DNA from: Lachnospiraceae bacterium
GTDB lineage: Bacteria; Bacillota; Clostridia; Lachnospirales; Lachnospiraceae
DNA length: 64,000 bases
Direction: 5' to 3'
Assembly: GCA_015057275.1 (NCBI GenBank)
Contig: SVEO01000010.1
Location: forward strand, 1-64,000
In this document: piece after piece, positions 51,356 to 62,960 of the stretch
How positions within the stretch are numbered: the first letter of the stretch is position 1
Layout of the letters: each line of letters begins with the position of its first letter
Notes under the pieces: generated by a model
Told to the model about the DNA's origin: nothing
What the model saw: the letters and a program-made list of their open reading frames with translations, nothing else
The model's database searches: none
Position numbers and translations under genes: made by a program

Positions 51356-53029
51356 ATGACAGAATTGATTTTTCGTTTTGCTGATGATGAAGCGACGCTG
51401 TTGGCGCGAATTTTGGAAAACATTCCCAATGCGCAAGTCACTTTTTTGCTCAATCAATATGGCATTATTCGCCTGAACGCCTCCGATGCTACTCTTTTCT
51501 CCACACTGCCGGGCATTATCTATGTGGAAGCATCAAGATCACTTTATTTCACGGAACTAACAGAAAGTTACCTGAATAAAACAATCAGTTGTTTGCCAAC
51601 CGGTGGGCGCAATGCCGAAATCGGTTTACAAAACGATTTTAACGTGCTGACCGGAAGCGGAGTATTACTAGGAATCATTGACAGCGGCATTGATTACCGC
51701 CATCCGGAATTTTTGACAGAAAATGGGCAGACACGTATTGTAGCGCTGTGGGACCAGTCGATTTCAAACGGCACACCACCCGACGGTTATTTTCTCGGCA
51801 GTTTGTTTACCGAGGAACAAATAAACGCGGCACTTTCACAGCCAACTGCGCAGAATTCAGTACCATCACAAGATACAAGCGGTCATGGCACGCACGTTGC
51901 CGGCATTTGCGGTGGCTCACGGATTGGGGTTGCACCGAATGCTTCGTTATTGATTGTCAAATTAGCAAGCCCGATTCCTGGTGGCTTTCCGCGCACAAGC
52001 GAATTGATGCAAGGCATTGATTTTTGTGTGCGGGAAAGCGTGCGTCTCGATATGCCGATTGCAATTAATTTAAGTTTCGGGAACTCATACGGTTCTCATC
52101 TTGGTACTTCACTCCTCGAAACATATATTGATTCTTTAAATGGTGTCGGCAAGTCCACTCTTGTGACCGGCTCCGGCAACGAGGGTGCGGGCGGCGGTCA
52201 CAAAGAAATCACTTTAACACCGGATACTTCCACTGCTCCTATCGAGGTTGTTCTTTCTGTCGCTGAATTGCAGCCAGCTTTAAATTTACAGATTTGGAAA
52301 AACTTTGTGGACATTATGTCAATTGAGATGACCGCTCCGACCGGTGAGACATTTTCTTTTTTACCGGACACGTCCGGTGAATATTCGGTTGGCAGCACCT
52401 TGACCGGTGAGGCGACAACACTTCTGCGCTATATCTATTCCCTGCCGAGTTTTTATCAACTGGCACAGGAACTGTATCTTTCCTTTGAGCCGACTGTCAG
52501 TTATATTACACCCGGGTTTTGGCGCATCCGCTTCACACCGGAGCGGATTGTAGCTGGCAGGGTACATCTCTGGCTGCCGGGTGAGGCGGCGCGTAATGTA
52601 CAGACACGTTTTTTGGAACCAACACCGTTCGGCACATTTACGATTCCTTCTACTGCTTCTCGCATTCTCACAGTCGGTGCCTACAACACCGCAAATGATA
52701 CCTATGCAGATTTTTCCGGGCGCGGATTTAATGATTTTCTGCCGCGCACAAACAAGCCTGATCTTGCAGCACCGGGTGTGAATATCATTTCAGCCGCAGT
52801 TGGTGGCGGTTATGTGGCACAAAGCGGCACCTCTATGGCTGCTCCGTTTGTGTCCGGTGCATGTGCACTGTTCATGGAATGGGGGGTTGTGAATGGAAAT
52901 GATTCGTATCTTTACGGGGAAAAAATCAAGGCCTTTTTACAGCACGGCGCACGCCGTCTGCCGGCCTTCAATACTTATCCAAATCCTTACGTCGGCTATG
53001 GTGCTCTCTGCTTACGAAACAGTTTCTAA
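51356..53029 (+). CDS. Csp-like S8 family subtilase
   Basis: The 557-residue protein has an N-terminal prodomain-like region (about 1-85), a subtilase core with the full triad (D109 in LGIIDSG, H177 in SGHGTHVAG, S493 in SGTSMAAP) and a beta-rich insertion of about 180 residues between the Asn block (GSGNEGAGG) and the Ser block. This layout resembles the clostridial Csp proteases, which process the spore cortex hydrolase SleC at germination. There is no signal peptide. The start at ATG 51356 has only a weak site (GGA), facing hflX. Confidence 0.82.
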   Translation: MTELIFRFADDEATLLARILENIPNAQVTFLLNQYGIIRLNASDATLFSTLPGIIYVEASRSLYFTELTESYLNKTISCLPTGGRNAEIGLQNDFNVLTGSGVLLGIIDSGIDYRHPEFLTENGQTRIVALWDQSISNGTPPDGYFLGSLFTEEQINAALSQPTAQNSVPSQDTSGHGTHVAGICGGSRIGVAPNASLLIVKLASPIPGGFPRTSELMQGIDFCVRESVRLDMPIAINLSFGNSYGSHLGTSLLETYIDSLNGVGKSTLVTGSGNEGAGGGHKEITLTPDTSTAPIEVVLSVAELQPALNLQIWKNFVDIMSIEMTAPTGETFSFLPDTSGEYSVGSTLTGEATTLLRYIYSLPSFYQLAQELYLSFEPTVSYITPGFWRIRFTPERIVAGRVHLWLPGEAARNVQTRFLEPTPFGTFTIPSTASRILTVGAYNTANDTYADFSGRGFNDFLPRTNKPDLAAPGVNIISAAVGGGYVAQSGTSMAAPFVSGACALFMEWGVVNGNDSYLYGEKIKAFLQHGARRLPAFNTYPNPYVGYGALCLRNSF

Positions 53030-53032
53030 CTA

Positions 53033-53061
53033 TTGATTTTTTATCTTGCACTCTATATAAT
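53033..53061 (+). promoter_or_regulatory. Sigma-A promoter of rsmF
   Basis: TTGATT (53033-53038) and a perfect TATAAT (53056-53061) are spaced by 17 bases, 35 bases before the start. Confidence 0.75.
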
Positions 53062-53096
53062 GAATAAAAAATAATTTCTCAAAAGGAATAATTTCT

Positions 53097-54578
53097 ATGA
53101 CTGATACAAATGATTTATTATCTTTATTACCAACTGATTTTACAACGAAGATGCAAACGCTTCTTGGCATAGAATATGAAAATTTTTTACGGGCGTATAC
53201 GACCAGCCACTATGTAGGTTTGCGTATTAATCCGTTAAAAGCCGGACGAAAAGTGTTACTTACATTGCTTTCTGATACATTTGGTGCAAAAAATCTTTCC
53301 CCGGTTCCATGGGAACCTTGTGGTTTCTATTACAATGATGCACTTCGTCCGGGTAAACATCCGTACCATGAAGCCGGTATGTACTATATTCAAGAACCGA
53401 GCGCGATGTCTGCTGCTGCGCTTTTAAACCCGCAACCGGGTGAACGTGTGCTTGACATGTGTGCCGCGCCAGGCGGAAAATCGACACAACTTGCCTGCAA
53501 AATGAATCAACAGGGGCTGCTTATTGCCAATGAAATTCATCCTGCCCGCGCAAAGGCTTTATCGCAAAATATCGAGCGTCTTGGTATCTCCAATGCGATT
53601 GTTACGAATGAATCAGCAGATCGGCTGGCCGAGCGTTTCCCGGCATACTTCCACCGTATTTTAGTAGATGCACCTTGCTCCGGCGAGGGCATGTTCCGCA
53701 AAAATCCGGACGCATGTGCGGAATGGAGCTTAGCAGAGGTTGCTGCCTGCAAGGAACGCTCTATCGACTTACTTGCGCGTGCAGCCGAAATGCTTCTTCC
53801 GGGTGGCCGCATAGTTTACTCAACTTGCACATTCGCACCGGAAGAAAATGAACAAACGATTGCCACATTTTTGGCAGAGCATCCGCAATTTGCACTTGTC
53901 ACACTGGATGCATTGCGTGCTGAATTTGCCGCGGCTGATTGCCCGGTTGATTTTTCGCTGTTCTCCACTGGTAAACCGGAGTGGGCAAACGGCGAGGAGG
54001 ATTTACAGCATACCTTCCGTCTTTGGCCGCATTCTTTGCACGGTGAGGGGCATTTTGTGGCAGTGCTGCAAAATACCGAGTCAACAGATTCCTATAGCTG
54101 CTCACACGTAAAAAAACAAAAGCCTTTAAAAGACCGTTCGCTACAAACGATATGGCAGTCATTTGCTGATTCTCTGCTCACCTCAAATACGATATCCTCT
54201 TTCTCTGCGCGTCAGCTCTATCTATTCGGTGAGCAGCTCTACCTTTTGCCGGAGGACTGTCCGATTTTTGATAAGTTAAAGGTTCTTCGTCCGGGGTTGC
54301 ATCTTGGCACATTAAAGAAAAATCGTATCGAGCCATCGCATGCACTAGCGCTGTTTTTGCACTCAGGTGATGTGAAAAACTCTGTTTCCTATGCCAGTAA
54401 CGACACTGACATTTTAAAATATTTTAGCGGTGAAAGCCTCATCTGCTCAGATTCTAAGATTGATAAAGGCTGGTGCCTCGTCTGCATAGATGGATATAGT
54501 ATCGGTTGGGGAAAATTTGATGGTGGGACAATCAAAAATCACTATCCAAAAGGCTTACGTCGTCCATTTAGCGGTTGA
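53097..54578 (+). CDS. 16S rRNA cytosine-5 methyltransferase, RsmF/RsmB-type
   Basis: The 493-residue protein methylates cytosine in rRNA. The N-terminal RNA-binding domain is followed by the SAM domain with LDMCAAPGGKSTQLA, DAPCSGEGMFRK (C194) and STCTFAPEENE (C244), the two catalytic cysteines. Residues about 310-490 form a C-terminal extension with a PUA-like domain that fits the RsmF/YebU subgroup. ATG follows AAAGGA. The stop codon overlaps the -35 box of the queD promoter. Confidence 0.9.
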   Translation: MTDTNDLLSLLPTDFTTKMQTLLGIEYENFLRAYTTSHYVGLRINPLKAGRKVLLTLLSDTFGAKNLSPVPWEPCGFYYNDALRPGKHPYHEAGMYYIQEPSAMSAAALLNPQPGERVLDMCAAPGGKSTQLACKMNQQGLLIANEIHPARAKALSQNIERLGISNAIVTNESADRLAERFPAYFHRILVDAPCSGEGMFRKNPDACAEWSLAEVAACKERSIDLLARAAEMLLPGGRIVYSTCTFAPEENEQTIATFLAEHPQFALVTLDALRAEFAAADCPVDFSLFSTGKPEWANGEEDLQHTFRLWPHSLHGEGHFVAVLQNTESTDSYSCSHVKKQKPLKDRSLQTIWQSFADSLLTSNTISSFSARQLYLFGEQLYLLPEDCPIFDKLKVLRPGLHLGTLKKNRIEPSHALALFLHSGDVKNSVSYASNDTDILKYFSGESLICSDSKIDKGWCLVCIDGYSIGWGKFDGGTIKNHYPKGLRRPFSG

Positions 54579-54603
54579 CAGAGTTCGCCTGCAATGTTAT
54601 TCT
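54575..54603 (+). promoter_or_regulatory. Sigma-A promoter of the queuosine operon
   Basis: TTGACA (54575-54580) and TATTCT (54598-54603) are spaced by 17 bases. The -35 overlaps the rsmF stop codon. Transcription should start near 54610, at the riboswitch. Confidence 0.7.
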
Positions 54604-54607
54604 AATA

Positions 54608-54703
54608 GTGACCGACTGTTTGTTTGTACCATCCAGTCGTTAAACAAAACCAGGACTGCAATATGTGATTTTTTGCGGGTCCAACATGGACCCGCTTTAT
54701 TTT
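54608..54703 (+). promoter_or_regulatory. PreQ1-I-like riboswitch with terminator, upstream of queD
   Basis: A stem CGACTG (54613-54618) with CAGTCG (54634-54639) closes a 15-base loop, followed by an A-rich tail GTTAAACAAAACCAGG (54639-54654). The tail is very like that of the Thermoanaerobacter preQ1-I aptamer. A strong terminator, GCGGGTCC with GGACCCGC then TTTATTTT (54675-54703), follows directly before the queD ribosome binding site. This suits OFF control of queuosine genes by preQ1. Assignment is by eye from motif and context. Confidence 0.72.
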
Positions 54704-54713
54704 AGGAGGAACT

Positions 54714-55136
54714 ATGTTTACAATTAAAACAGAGCAATATTTTGACTCTGCACATTTTTTATCCGGTTATGAAGGGAAATGCAGCAACATCCACGGACAC
54801 CGCTGGAAGGTTGAGGTCGAGATTTACTCTAAGACACTTTCCACCGACACCCAAACGCGGGCGATGGTTGTTGATTTTTCCGATTTAAAGCGTGATTTGA
54901 CCGAAGAAGCTGACGCAATGGACCACGCACTGATTTACGAGACCGGCTCGTTAAAAGCGACAACACTAGCCGCGCTGACAGATGAAGGTTTTCGTATGAT
55001 TGAAGTCCCATTTCGTCCGACGGCTGAGGAATTTGCCAAGTACTTCTTCTACCGCATGAAGGAGCGCGGTTATTCGGTAAAGTGCGCATGCGTTTTTGAA
55101 ACACCGAATAACATCGCAACTTATTGCGAAAATTAG
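54714..55136 (+). CDS. queD: 6-carboxy-5,6,7,8-tetrahydropterin synthase
   Basis: The 140-residue protein converts dihydroneopterin triphosphate to 6-carboxytetrahydropterin in queuosine synthesis. Zinc ligands H14 in DSAHFL and H27/H29 in NIHGHRW, and C23 in GKCSN, are visible. ATG follows AGGAGG. It is the first gene of queD-queE-folE, after the preQ1-like switch. Confidence 0.93.
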   Translation: MFTIKTEQYFDSAHFLSGYEGKCSNIHGHRWKVEVEIYSKTLSTDTQTRAMVVDFSDLKRDLTEEADAMDHALIYETGSLKATTLAALTDEGFRMIEVPFRPTAEEFAKYFFYRMKERGYSVKCACVFETPNNIATYCEN

Positions 55137-55152
55137 AAAGCGAGGGATTTTC

Positions 55153-55824
55153 ATGGCACATGTATATCCGGTCGCCGAGATTTTTGAGAGTATCAACGGT
55201 GAAGGGACAAAAGCTGGCCGTCTGGCGGTGTTCGTGCGCTTCTCCGGCTGTAATTTAAATTGTACCTTTTGTGATACACTTTGGGCAAATGCAAAAGATT
55301 GCCCAGTCACTTATATGACTTGTGAAGATATTTATACACGAATAAAATCTACCGGCATTTCGCTTGTAACATTGACCGGCGGCGAGCCGCTTCTGCAACC
55401 GAAGATTGAGAAACTACTTGCATTTTTGGCGCAAGATGCTACGATTGAGGTAGAAATCGAAACGAACGGCAGTATTTCGCTAGCATTTTTAGAAAATTTG
55501 GCTGTACGACCGACCATCACAATGGACTACAAGCTTCCGGGCAGCGGCATGGAAGCACAAATGTGCACGGACAACTTCTCCTATCTGCGAAAGGCTGATA
55601 CCGTTAAATTCGTGGTCGGATCGCTTGAAGATATGGATCGCGCAGTAGAGATTATCACACAATATAAACTGTCAGACAAATGTCATTTATACTTTAGTCC
55701 TGTATTCGGTCGCATTGCCCCGGCGGACATTGTCGAATATATGAAGGAACATAATTTAAACTACATTACGATGCAGTTGCAAATGCACAAGTTTATCTGG
55801 GATCCGGATAAACGCGGTGTATGA
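55153..55824 (+). CDS. queE: 7-carboxy-7-deazaguanine synthase
   Basis: The 223-residue radical SAM enzyme contracts 6-carboxytetrahydropterin to 7-carboxy-7-deazaguanine. The cluster motif is C33-x3-C37-x2-C40 (CNLNCTFC), with [13 protein letters not shown] before it and [10 protein letters not shown] after it. ATG 55153 follows GAGGG; the frame is open to 55096 inside queD but lacks a site. It sits 16 bases past queD. Confidence 0.94.
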   Translation: MAHVYPVAEIFESINGEGTKAGRLAVFVRFSGCNLNCTFCDTLWANAKDCPVTYMTCEDIYTRIKSTGISLVTLTGGEPLLQPKIEKLLAFLAQDATIEVEIETNGSISLAFLENLAVRPTITMDYKLPGSGMEAQMCTDNFSYLRKADTVKFVVGSLEDMDRAVEIITQYKLSDKCHLYFSPVFGRIAPADIVEYMKEHNLNYITMQLQMHKFIWDPDKRGV

Positions 55825-55843
55825 TTTGAATGGAGGAATCATT

Positions 55844-56419
55844 ATGGCAATTGATAAAGAAGCAATCAGAGAGCATATTCGCGGACTCCTCATTGCACTC
55901 GGTGATGACCCGGAGCGTGAAGGCCTAAAGGAAACACCGGAGCGTGTGGCCCGCATGTATGAGGAAGTTTTTGAAGGCATGAATTACACGAACGAGCAAA
56001 TCGCTGAAATGTTTTATAAGACATTTGACGATGAACTGGAGTTTACAAATCAATCACATGATATGGTGCTTGTGAAGGACATCGATATTTTCAGCTACTG
56101 TGAGCATCATTTGGCGCTGATGTATGATATGAAGGTAACGATTGCTTATCTGCCAAAAGATAAAGTTATCGGCTTAAGCAAAATTGCCCGCATCGCCGAC
56201 ATGGTTTCGAAGCGTCTCCAGTTGCAGGAGCGCATCGGTTCGGACATCGCTTCCATCATGCAGATGATTACCGGTTCTGAAGATATTGCCGTGCTGATTG
56301 AAGGCTCGCATAGTTGTATGACTGCACGCGGGATTCGTAAACCGGGCAGCAAGACCGTGACCACTACGTTCCGCGGCAAATTCGCAACCGATGTGAATTT
56401 ACAGATGAGAGTACGATAA
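55844..56419 (+). CDS. folE: GTP cyclohydrolase I
   Basis: The 191-residue enzyme makes dihydroneopterin triphosphate from GTP, the entry to both folate and queuosine. Zinc and catalytic residues are in [10 protein letters not shown] (C86, H89) and [11 protein letters not shown] (Cys); [10 protein letters not shown] and GLSKIARI are family blocks. ATG 55844 follows GGAGG; the upstream GTG at 55817 lies in queE. Its place with queD and queE suggests it feeds queuosine here. Confidence 0.95.
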   Translation: MAIDKEAIREHIRGLLIALGDDPEREGLKETPERVARMYEEVFEGMNYTNEQIAEMFYKTFDDELEFTNQSHDMVLVKDIDIFSYCEHHLALMYDMKVTIAYLPKDKVIGLSKIARIADMVSKRLQLQERIGSDIASIMQMITGSEDIAVLIEGSHSCMTARGIRKPGSKTVTTTFRGKFATDVNLQMRVR

Positions 56420-56460
56420 GATAAATATTGCGTATATACAGAAGATACTGGAGGAATCTC

Positions 56461-57327
56461 ATGAAACCATTTTTAGGCATTGACATTACAGAAGATAAAA
56501 AGAACGAAGAATTTAATGGCAGGGAATTTGTGGTTGCAACAACCGCGCCGGATTTAGCAGACGCCCTCACGAAAGCGACGGACCATGTATATGATTCACT
56601 GGATAAGTCTTTTCTTCCAAGTCCATTATCTATCGTCCGTTGGATAAGTTGTATTGTCGGTTTTTTACTCTTTGCAGCCATTCTAGGTGTAATTAACGAT
56701 GAAGAAGAAAGTATTAGTTTATCACAAGCCTACAGCTCTGCCGCTTGGGCCTTTTGGCTGTGCGGTACCTTAATCCTTGTTTTCCTTGTGTTGACCATTA
56801 TAGAGCACAGAAAAACAAAAAAAATACTTAACAGCGACGAACATAAACACACAATGACAACCGTGGATTCCATTATGGATACCATTTTGACAGAATTTGG
56901 GATACCTTCCGATGCCCCGGAAGTTGATATACTCACATTTAGATATAAAATGAAAAATGATGTGCCGGTTGCCAAGGAAATGGACTTTTCATCCACCCCA
57001 TATGACACCCTCATTTTTCATGCATATGCAGATGCTTCCTGTTTGTACCTGGTAAATGCGGAAGAAAAGAATGCATTCCTTCTTTCTGAAATGCGCGCGA
57101 TTCGCACCATCAACAAGCGAATTATGATTCCTGATTGGAATAAGGATAACGAACCGAAGGATAAAATTTATAAACCATATAAACTTACCGTCTGTGAAGA
57201 TGATGCAGTTTCCTTTAAACCATATCATATCCTTGAGCTAGAACATGACGGCAAACTTTGGGGTATCTACTTCCCTTGCTACGAACTTCCAGTGTTCGAA
57301 AAACTTACAGGTTTGAAAGCGGAATAG
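56461..57327 (+). CDS. Two-helix membrane protein, unknown function
   Basis: The 288-residue protein begins MKPFLGIDITEDKKNEEFNG, has two membrane helices (about 61-82 and 98-120) and a large cytoplasmic C-terminal domain (about 125-288) with strands around PYDTLIFHAYADASCLYLVN and HDGKLWGIYFPCYE. I do not recognise the family. ATG follows GGAGG, 41 bases past folE, so it is likely the last gene of the preQ1-controlled operon, though nothing else links it to queuosine. Confidence 0.7.
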   Translation: MKPFLGIDITEDKKNEEFNGREFVVATTAPDLADALTKATDHVYDSLDKSFLPSPLSIVRWISCIVGFLLFAAILGVINDEEESISLSQAYSSAAWAFWLCGTLILVFLVLTIIEHRKTKKILNSDEHKHTMTTVDSIMDTILTEFGIPSDAPEVDILTFRYKMKNDVPVAKEMDFSSTPYDTLIFHAYADASCLYLVNAEEKNAFLLSEMRAIRTINKRIMIPDWNKDNEPKDKIYKPYKLTVCEDDAVSFKPYHILELEHDGKLWGIYFPCYELPVFEKLTGLKAE

Positions 57328-57329
57328 AC

Positions 57330-57420
57330 AACAAAACTAGTTTTGTTATCTTGCAAATCAGAAACACATATGCTATACAATAGTTGAAAACGAAATCAGA
57401 GTATATTCGCACAATATACT
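57330..57420. repeat. Palindromes in the intergenic region before metG's 3' end
   Basis: A perfect 18-base palindrome AACAAAACTAGTTTTGTT (57330-57347) and a hairpin AGTATATT...AATATACT (57400-57420) lie in the gap between two convergent genes, next to the terminator at 57432. They may be extra transcription-end structures. No gene is visible in 57328-57532. Confidence 0.4.
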
Positions 57421-57431
57421 TACCAAGCGAC

Positions 57432-57459
57432 ACCCCCATGAGTTGCAGCTCATGGGGGT
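57432..57459. terminator. Terminator between the membrane protein gene and metG
   Basis: ACCCCCATGAG pairs with CTCATGGGGGT around six bases, a very stable stem between convergent genes. T-tracts are weak on both sides. Confidence 0.7.
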
Positions 57460-57532
57460 ATCTTGTCTAATTATTTTGGATGATTGACCAAACCATCAGG
57501 CCCATTACCTAGCTCCTTCTCTATCGAGCCAT

Positions 57533-59113
57533 TCATACTTTAGAAAATAAAATCGAAAAATCATCCGGTATTTTCTTGGCGTCAACATTTTGCGCTCTCC
57601 ATTCCGGTGTCACTTCAAGCCATTCAATAACTTTTGCAGATGAAAATGGTAAAAACGGATGAAGTAAAATGGCAAGATTTGCGATGAGCCATATGCAGCT
57701 GTAAAGCGTCTCATTGCACTTATTTTTATCTTCTGCTCTTGTTTTCCACGGCTGATTTACATCATAATATTTATTACCGAAGCGAATAATTTCAAAAATA
57801 TCTTCTAATGCTTCCTTAAAAACACCTCGTTCAATTTTTTCTCCAATTGAAGGGTACGCTGATACCACTTTTTCTTCCACTTCCTTGCTTACTGCTGCAA
57901 CCGGTATTTTATTGTCCAAATATTTTACGATAAAGGCAAGCGTACGGTTGACAAAATTCCCCCAGGCGCCTACAAGTTCCGAATTATTCTGTTCTTTAAA
58001 TTCCCGCCATGAAAAATCCGTATCCCGCTTTTCCGGGCCATTCGCAAGGAAGAAATACCGAATTGTGTCCGGATGATATTCTTCTACTAGATCCTTTGCC
58101 CATACTGCCCAGTTTTGACTGGTAGAAATTTTTCTTCCTTCCAGCGTTACATATTCGCTCGAAATGATATCGTCCGGCAACCGTAATCCTTGCCCATGAG
58201 CCAAAAGTAAGGAAGGGAGAATAATCGTATGAAATGGTATATTATCTTTGCCATGAACATAATAATGTCGTGCATTTTCTCCAAAAACCTCTTTGAAATC
58301 AATATCGTTTTCTGTACAAAGTACGGCAATCGCCGATAAATATCCCAAGACATTTTCTGCCCAAATATAAATCTTCTTTTCCTCGTACCCTTCCTTCGGA
58401 ACATCGATTCCCCAGTCAAGATCACGCGTAATCGCACGATCACGAAGCCCTTCATTAATATAGCGCTTTGTGAAGGCAATAGCATTTTTACGCCAATATG
58501 GATGCGATTGAAGAAAATCGCGCAATTCTTCCTTCAATTTAGATATTAGTAAGAATAATTGTGTTGTCTCTCCAAATGTCAATATAGCTCCACAATCTGC
58601 ACATTTTGCATCTAGGATTGAATCTGTTTCCAATACTTCACCGCAAGCATCACACTGTTCTCCACGTGTTGCAACGCCACAAGCAGGACATATTCCGATA
58701 ATTAATCTGTCTGTAAGATTTTTTTTGCACACAGGACAGTACGCTTGTTTTACCGTTTTTTCCTCAATATATTTGCTGCGATACAATCGCTTATGAAATT
58801 CCGTAACAAATGTTTTGTGCTTTAAATCTGAAGTTTTTGTATAGAGATCATACGAAAATCCCAATTTCTCGAACACATTACAAAACTCCTTATGGTAATA
58901 TTCACTAATTTGTTCCGGTGTAGAATTTTCCTGCTTCGCTCGAATTGTGATGGGTGTACCGTGGCAATCACTTCCCGAAACATAAAACACACAGTCTCCT
59001 TTGGCTCTAAAATAGCGGGCTAAAACATCTCCCGGCAGTAGGGCTGCAATGTGCCCAATATGGAGTGACCCGTTTGCATAAGGCCATGCTCCACCAATAA
59101 CAATGTTTTTCAT
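57533..59113 (-). CDS. metG: Methionyl-tRNA synthetase, four-knuckle (E. coli/archaeal-like) type
   Basis: The 526-residue class I synthetase charges tRNA-Met. It has HIGH as LHIGH (18-21), four CxxC zinc knuckles (CPVC, CPAC, CDAC, CADC, about 140-185) and the KMSKS loop as RKISTS. It begins MKNIVIGGAWPYANGSLHIG, unlike the single-knuckle MetRS typical of many Firmicutes. There is no C-terminal tRNA-binding (Trbp111) domain. Preceded by its own promoter and a Met T-box. It could be the only MetRS or an additional, drug-tolerant copy. The stop TGA overlaps an ATG of a 21-codon frame that I do not call. Confidence 0.93.
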   Translation of the reverse strand: MKNIVIGGAWPYANGSLHIGHIAALLPGDVLARYFRAKGDCVFYVSGSDCHGTPITIRAKQENSTPEQISEYYHKEFCNVFEKLGFSYDLYTKTSDLKHKTFVTEFHKRLYRSKYIEEKTVKQAYCPVCKKNLTDRLIIGICPACGVATRGEQCDACGEVLETDSILDAKCADCGAILTFGETTQLFLLISKLKEELRDFLQSHPYWRKNAIAFTKRYINEGLRDRAITRDLDWGIDVPKEGYEEKKIYIWAENVLGYLSAIAVLCTENDIDFKEVFGENARHYYVHGKDNIPFHTIILPSLLLAHGQGLRLPDDIISSEYVTLEGRKISTSQNWAVWAKDLVEEYHPDTIRYFFLANGPEKRDTDFSWREFKEQNNSELVGAWGNFVNRTLAFIVKYLDNKIPVAAVSKEVEEKVVSAYPSIGEKIERGVFKEALEDIFEIIRFGNKYYDVNQPWKTRAEDKNKCNETLYSCIWLIANLAILLHPFLPFSSAKVIEWLEVTPEWRAQNVDAKKIPDDFSILFSKV

Positions 59114-59164
59114 AAAATTACCTCATTTCCTTTCGTTGATAACACTTAAACTAAAAGTTGCAAA

Positions 59165-59460
59165 TAAAAAAACCCTCACCTCCTTGCATAGTACAAGGGA
59201 CGAGAGCAAAACTCACGTGTTACCACCCTAATTCGCTTGTCTCTCACGACAACAAGCCTTATCGAGTTCGGACAGGAAATGATCTATCGAAACTCTATCG
59301 CTGTTACGGGCGATCCCGGCATAGCCTAACCGCAATTGGCTCGGTATGCAGCTCAGAGACCATGTTCAGCAAAATCCACTTTTCCCATTCTCAGCACATC
59401 TAAAGATGATGGGATTCTCTGTAAAAGTTTCCATTGCTTACTCTTTCTCGTCATCGCTGT
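59165..59460 (-). promoter_or_regulatory. Methionine T-box leader
   Basis: The gene-free stretch 59114-59547 holds this leader and a terminator. The minus strand has the T-box motif AGGGTGGTAACACG (59229-59216) and, in stem I, the specifier loop GAACATGGTC with ATG at 59363-59361, the methionine codon. The terminator runs through CCCTTGTACTATGCAAGG and GGTGAGGG, ending in seven T near 59165. A tRNA-Met T-box before metG matches the gene. Confidence 0.9.
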
Positions 59461-59467
59461 TGGATGT

Positions 59468-59495
59468 ATTATATCATATAAAATAAAAAAAACAA
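59468..59495 (-). promoter_or_regulatory. Promoter of the metG T-box transcript
   Basis: TTGTTT (59495-59490) and a perfect TATAAT (59473-59468) are spaced by 16 bases on the minus strand, upstream of the T-box leader. Confidence 0.65.
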
Positions 59496-59510
59496 TAGAT
59501 GAATTAATTT

Positions 59511-59546
59511 ATTTGGGGTGGCTGTCCAAATGCATCCACCCCAAAT
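59511..59546 (-). terminator. Terminator-like hairpin of the guaB-lacZ transcript
   Basis: ATTTGGGGTGG pairs with CCACCCCAAAT, with a 14-base loop. It follows the stop of the small membrane protein by one base. The T-tract is weak, so some read-through into the metG promoter region is possible. Confidence 0.65.
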
Positions 59547-59547
59547 A

Positions 59548-59799
59548 TTACTTCGTTTTTCTTCTAAGCAATGCACCGATGAACATCGTAGCTATCATCA
59601 ATGCCAATCCACCCCAATCAACTAACGTGCTTAATGCCCAATGATCTGCAAAAAAATTCAACAGGAAAATGACAATTAAAGCATAAATAAATTTAAGATT
59701 ATTTGATTTCCCTTCTTGTGGCGGGAAAAATTTGTCCATGAGTCCAAAGACCACTCCTGCCACAACTGAAATAATTAAATATACAACGTTATATAACAT
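59548..59799 (-). CDS. Small two- to three-helix membrane protein
   Basis: The 83-residue product (start ATG 59799 after GGAG) has membrane segments about 3-20, 34-52 and 57-75, with a charged loop (FFPPQEGKSNN) and a basic end (RRKTK). The frame stays open upstream to 59913 inside lacZ, but lacks a site there. It lies 29 bases after lacZ on the same strand. Family not recognised. Confidence 0.65.
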   Translation of the reverse strand: MLYNVVYLIISVVAGVVFGLMDKFFPPQEGKSNNLKFIYALIVIFLLNFFADHWALSTLVDWGGLALMIATMFIGALLRRKTK

Positions 59800-59828
59800 C
59801 TTCTTTCTCCGTCTTTCGCATTTCGCTT

Positions 59829-62942
<3,114 letters not shown>

Positions 62943-62960
62943 CTATACCTCATTATTTAA

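Noticed and set aside
57471-57531. A 21-codon frame overlapping the metG stop (ATGA)
   Set aside because: No similarity or ribosome binding site beyond coupling; more likely chance sequence before the terminator.
59165-59460. Possible S-box (SAM) riboswitch before metG
   Set aside because: The T-box motif AGGGTGGTAACACG and an ATG specifier loop are present, which fit a T-box rather than a SAM aptamer.
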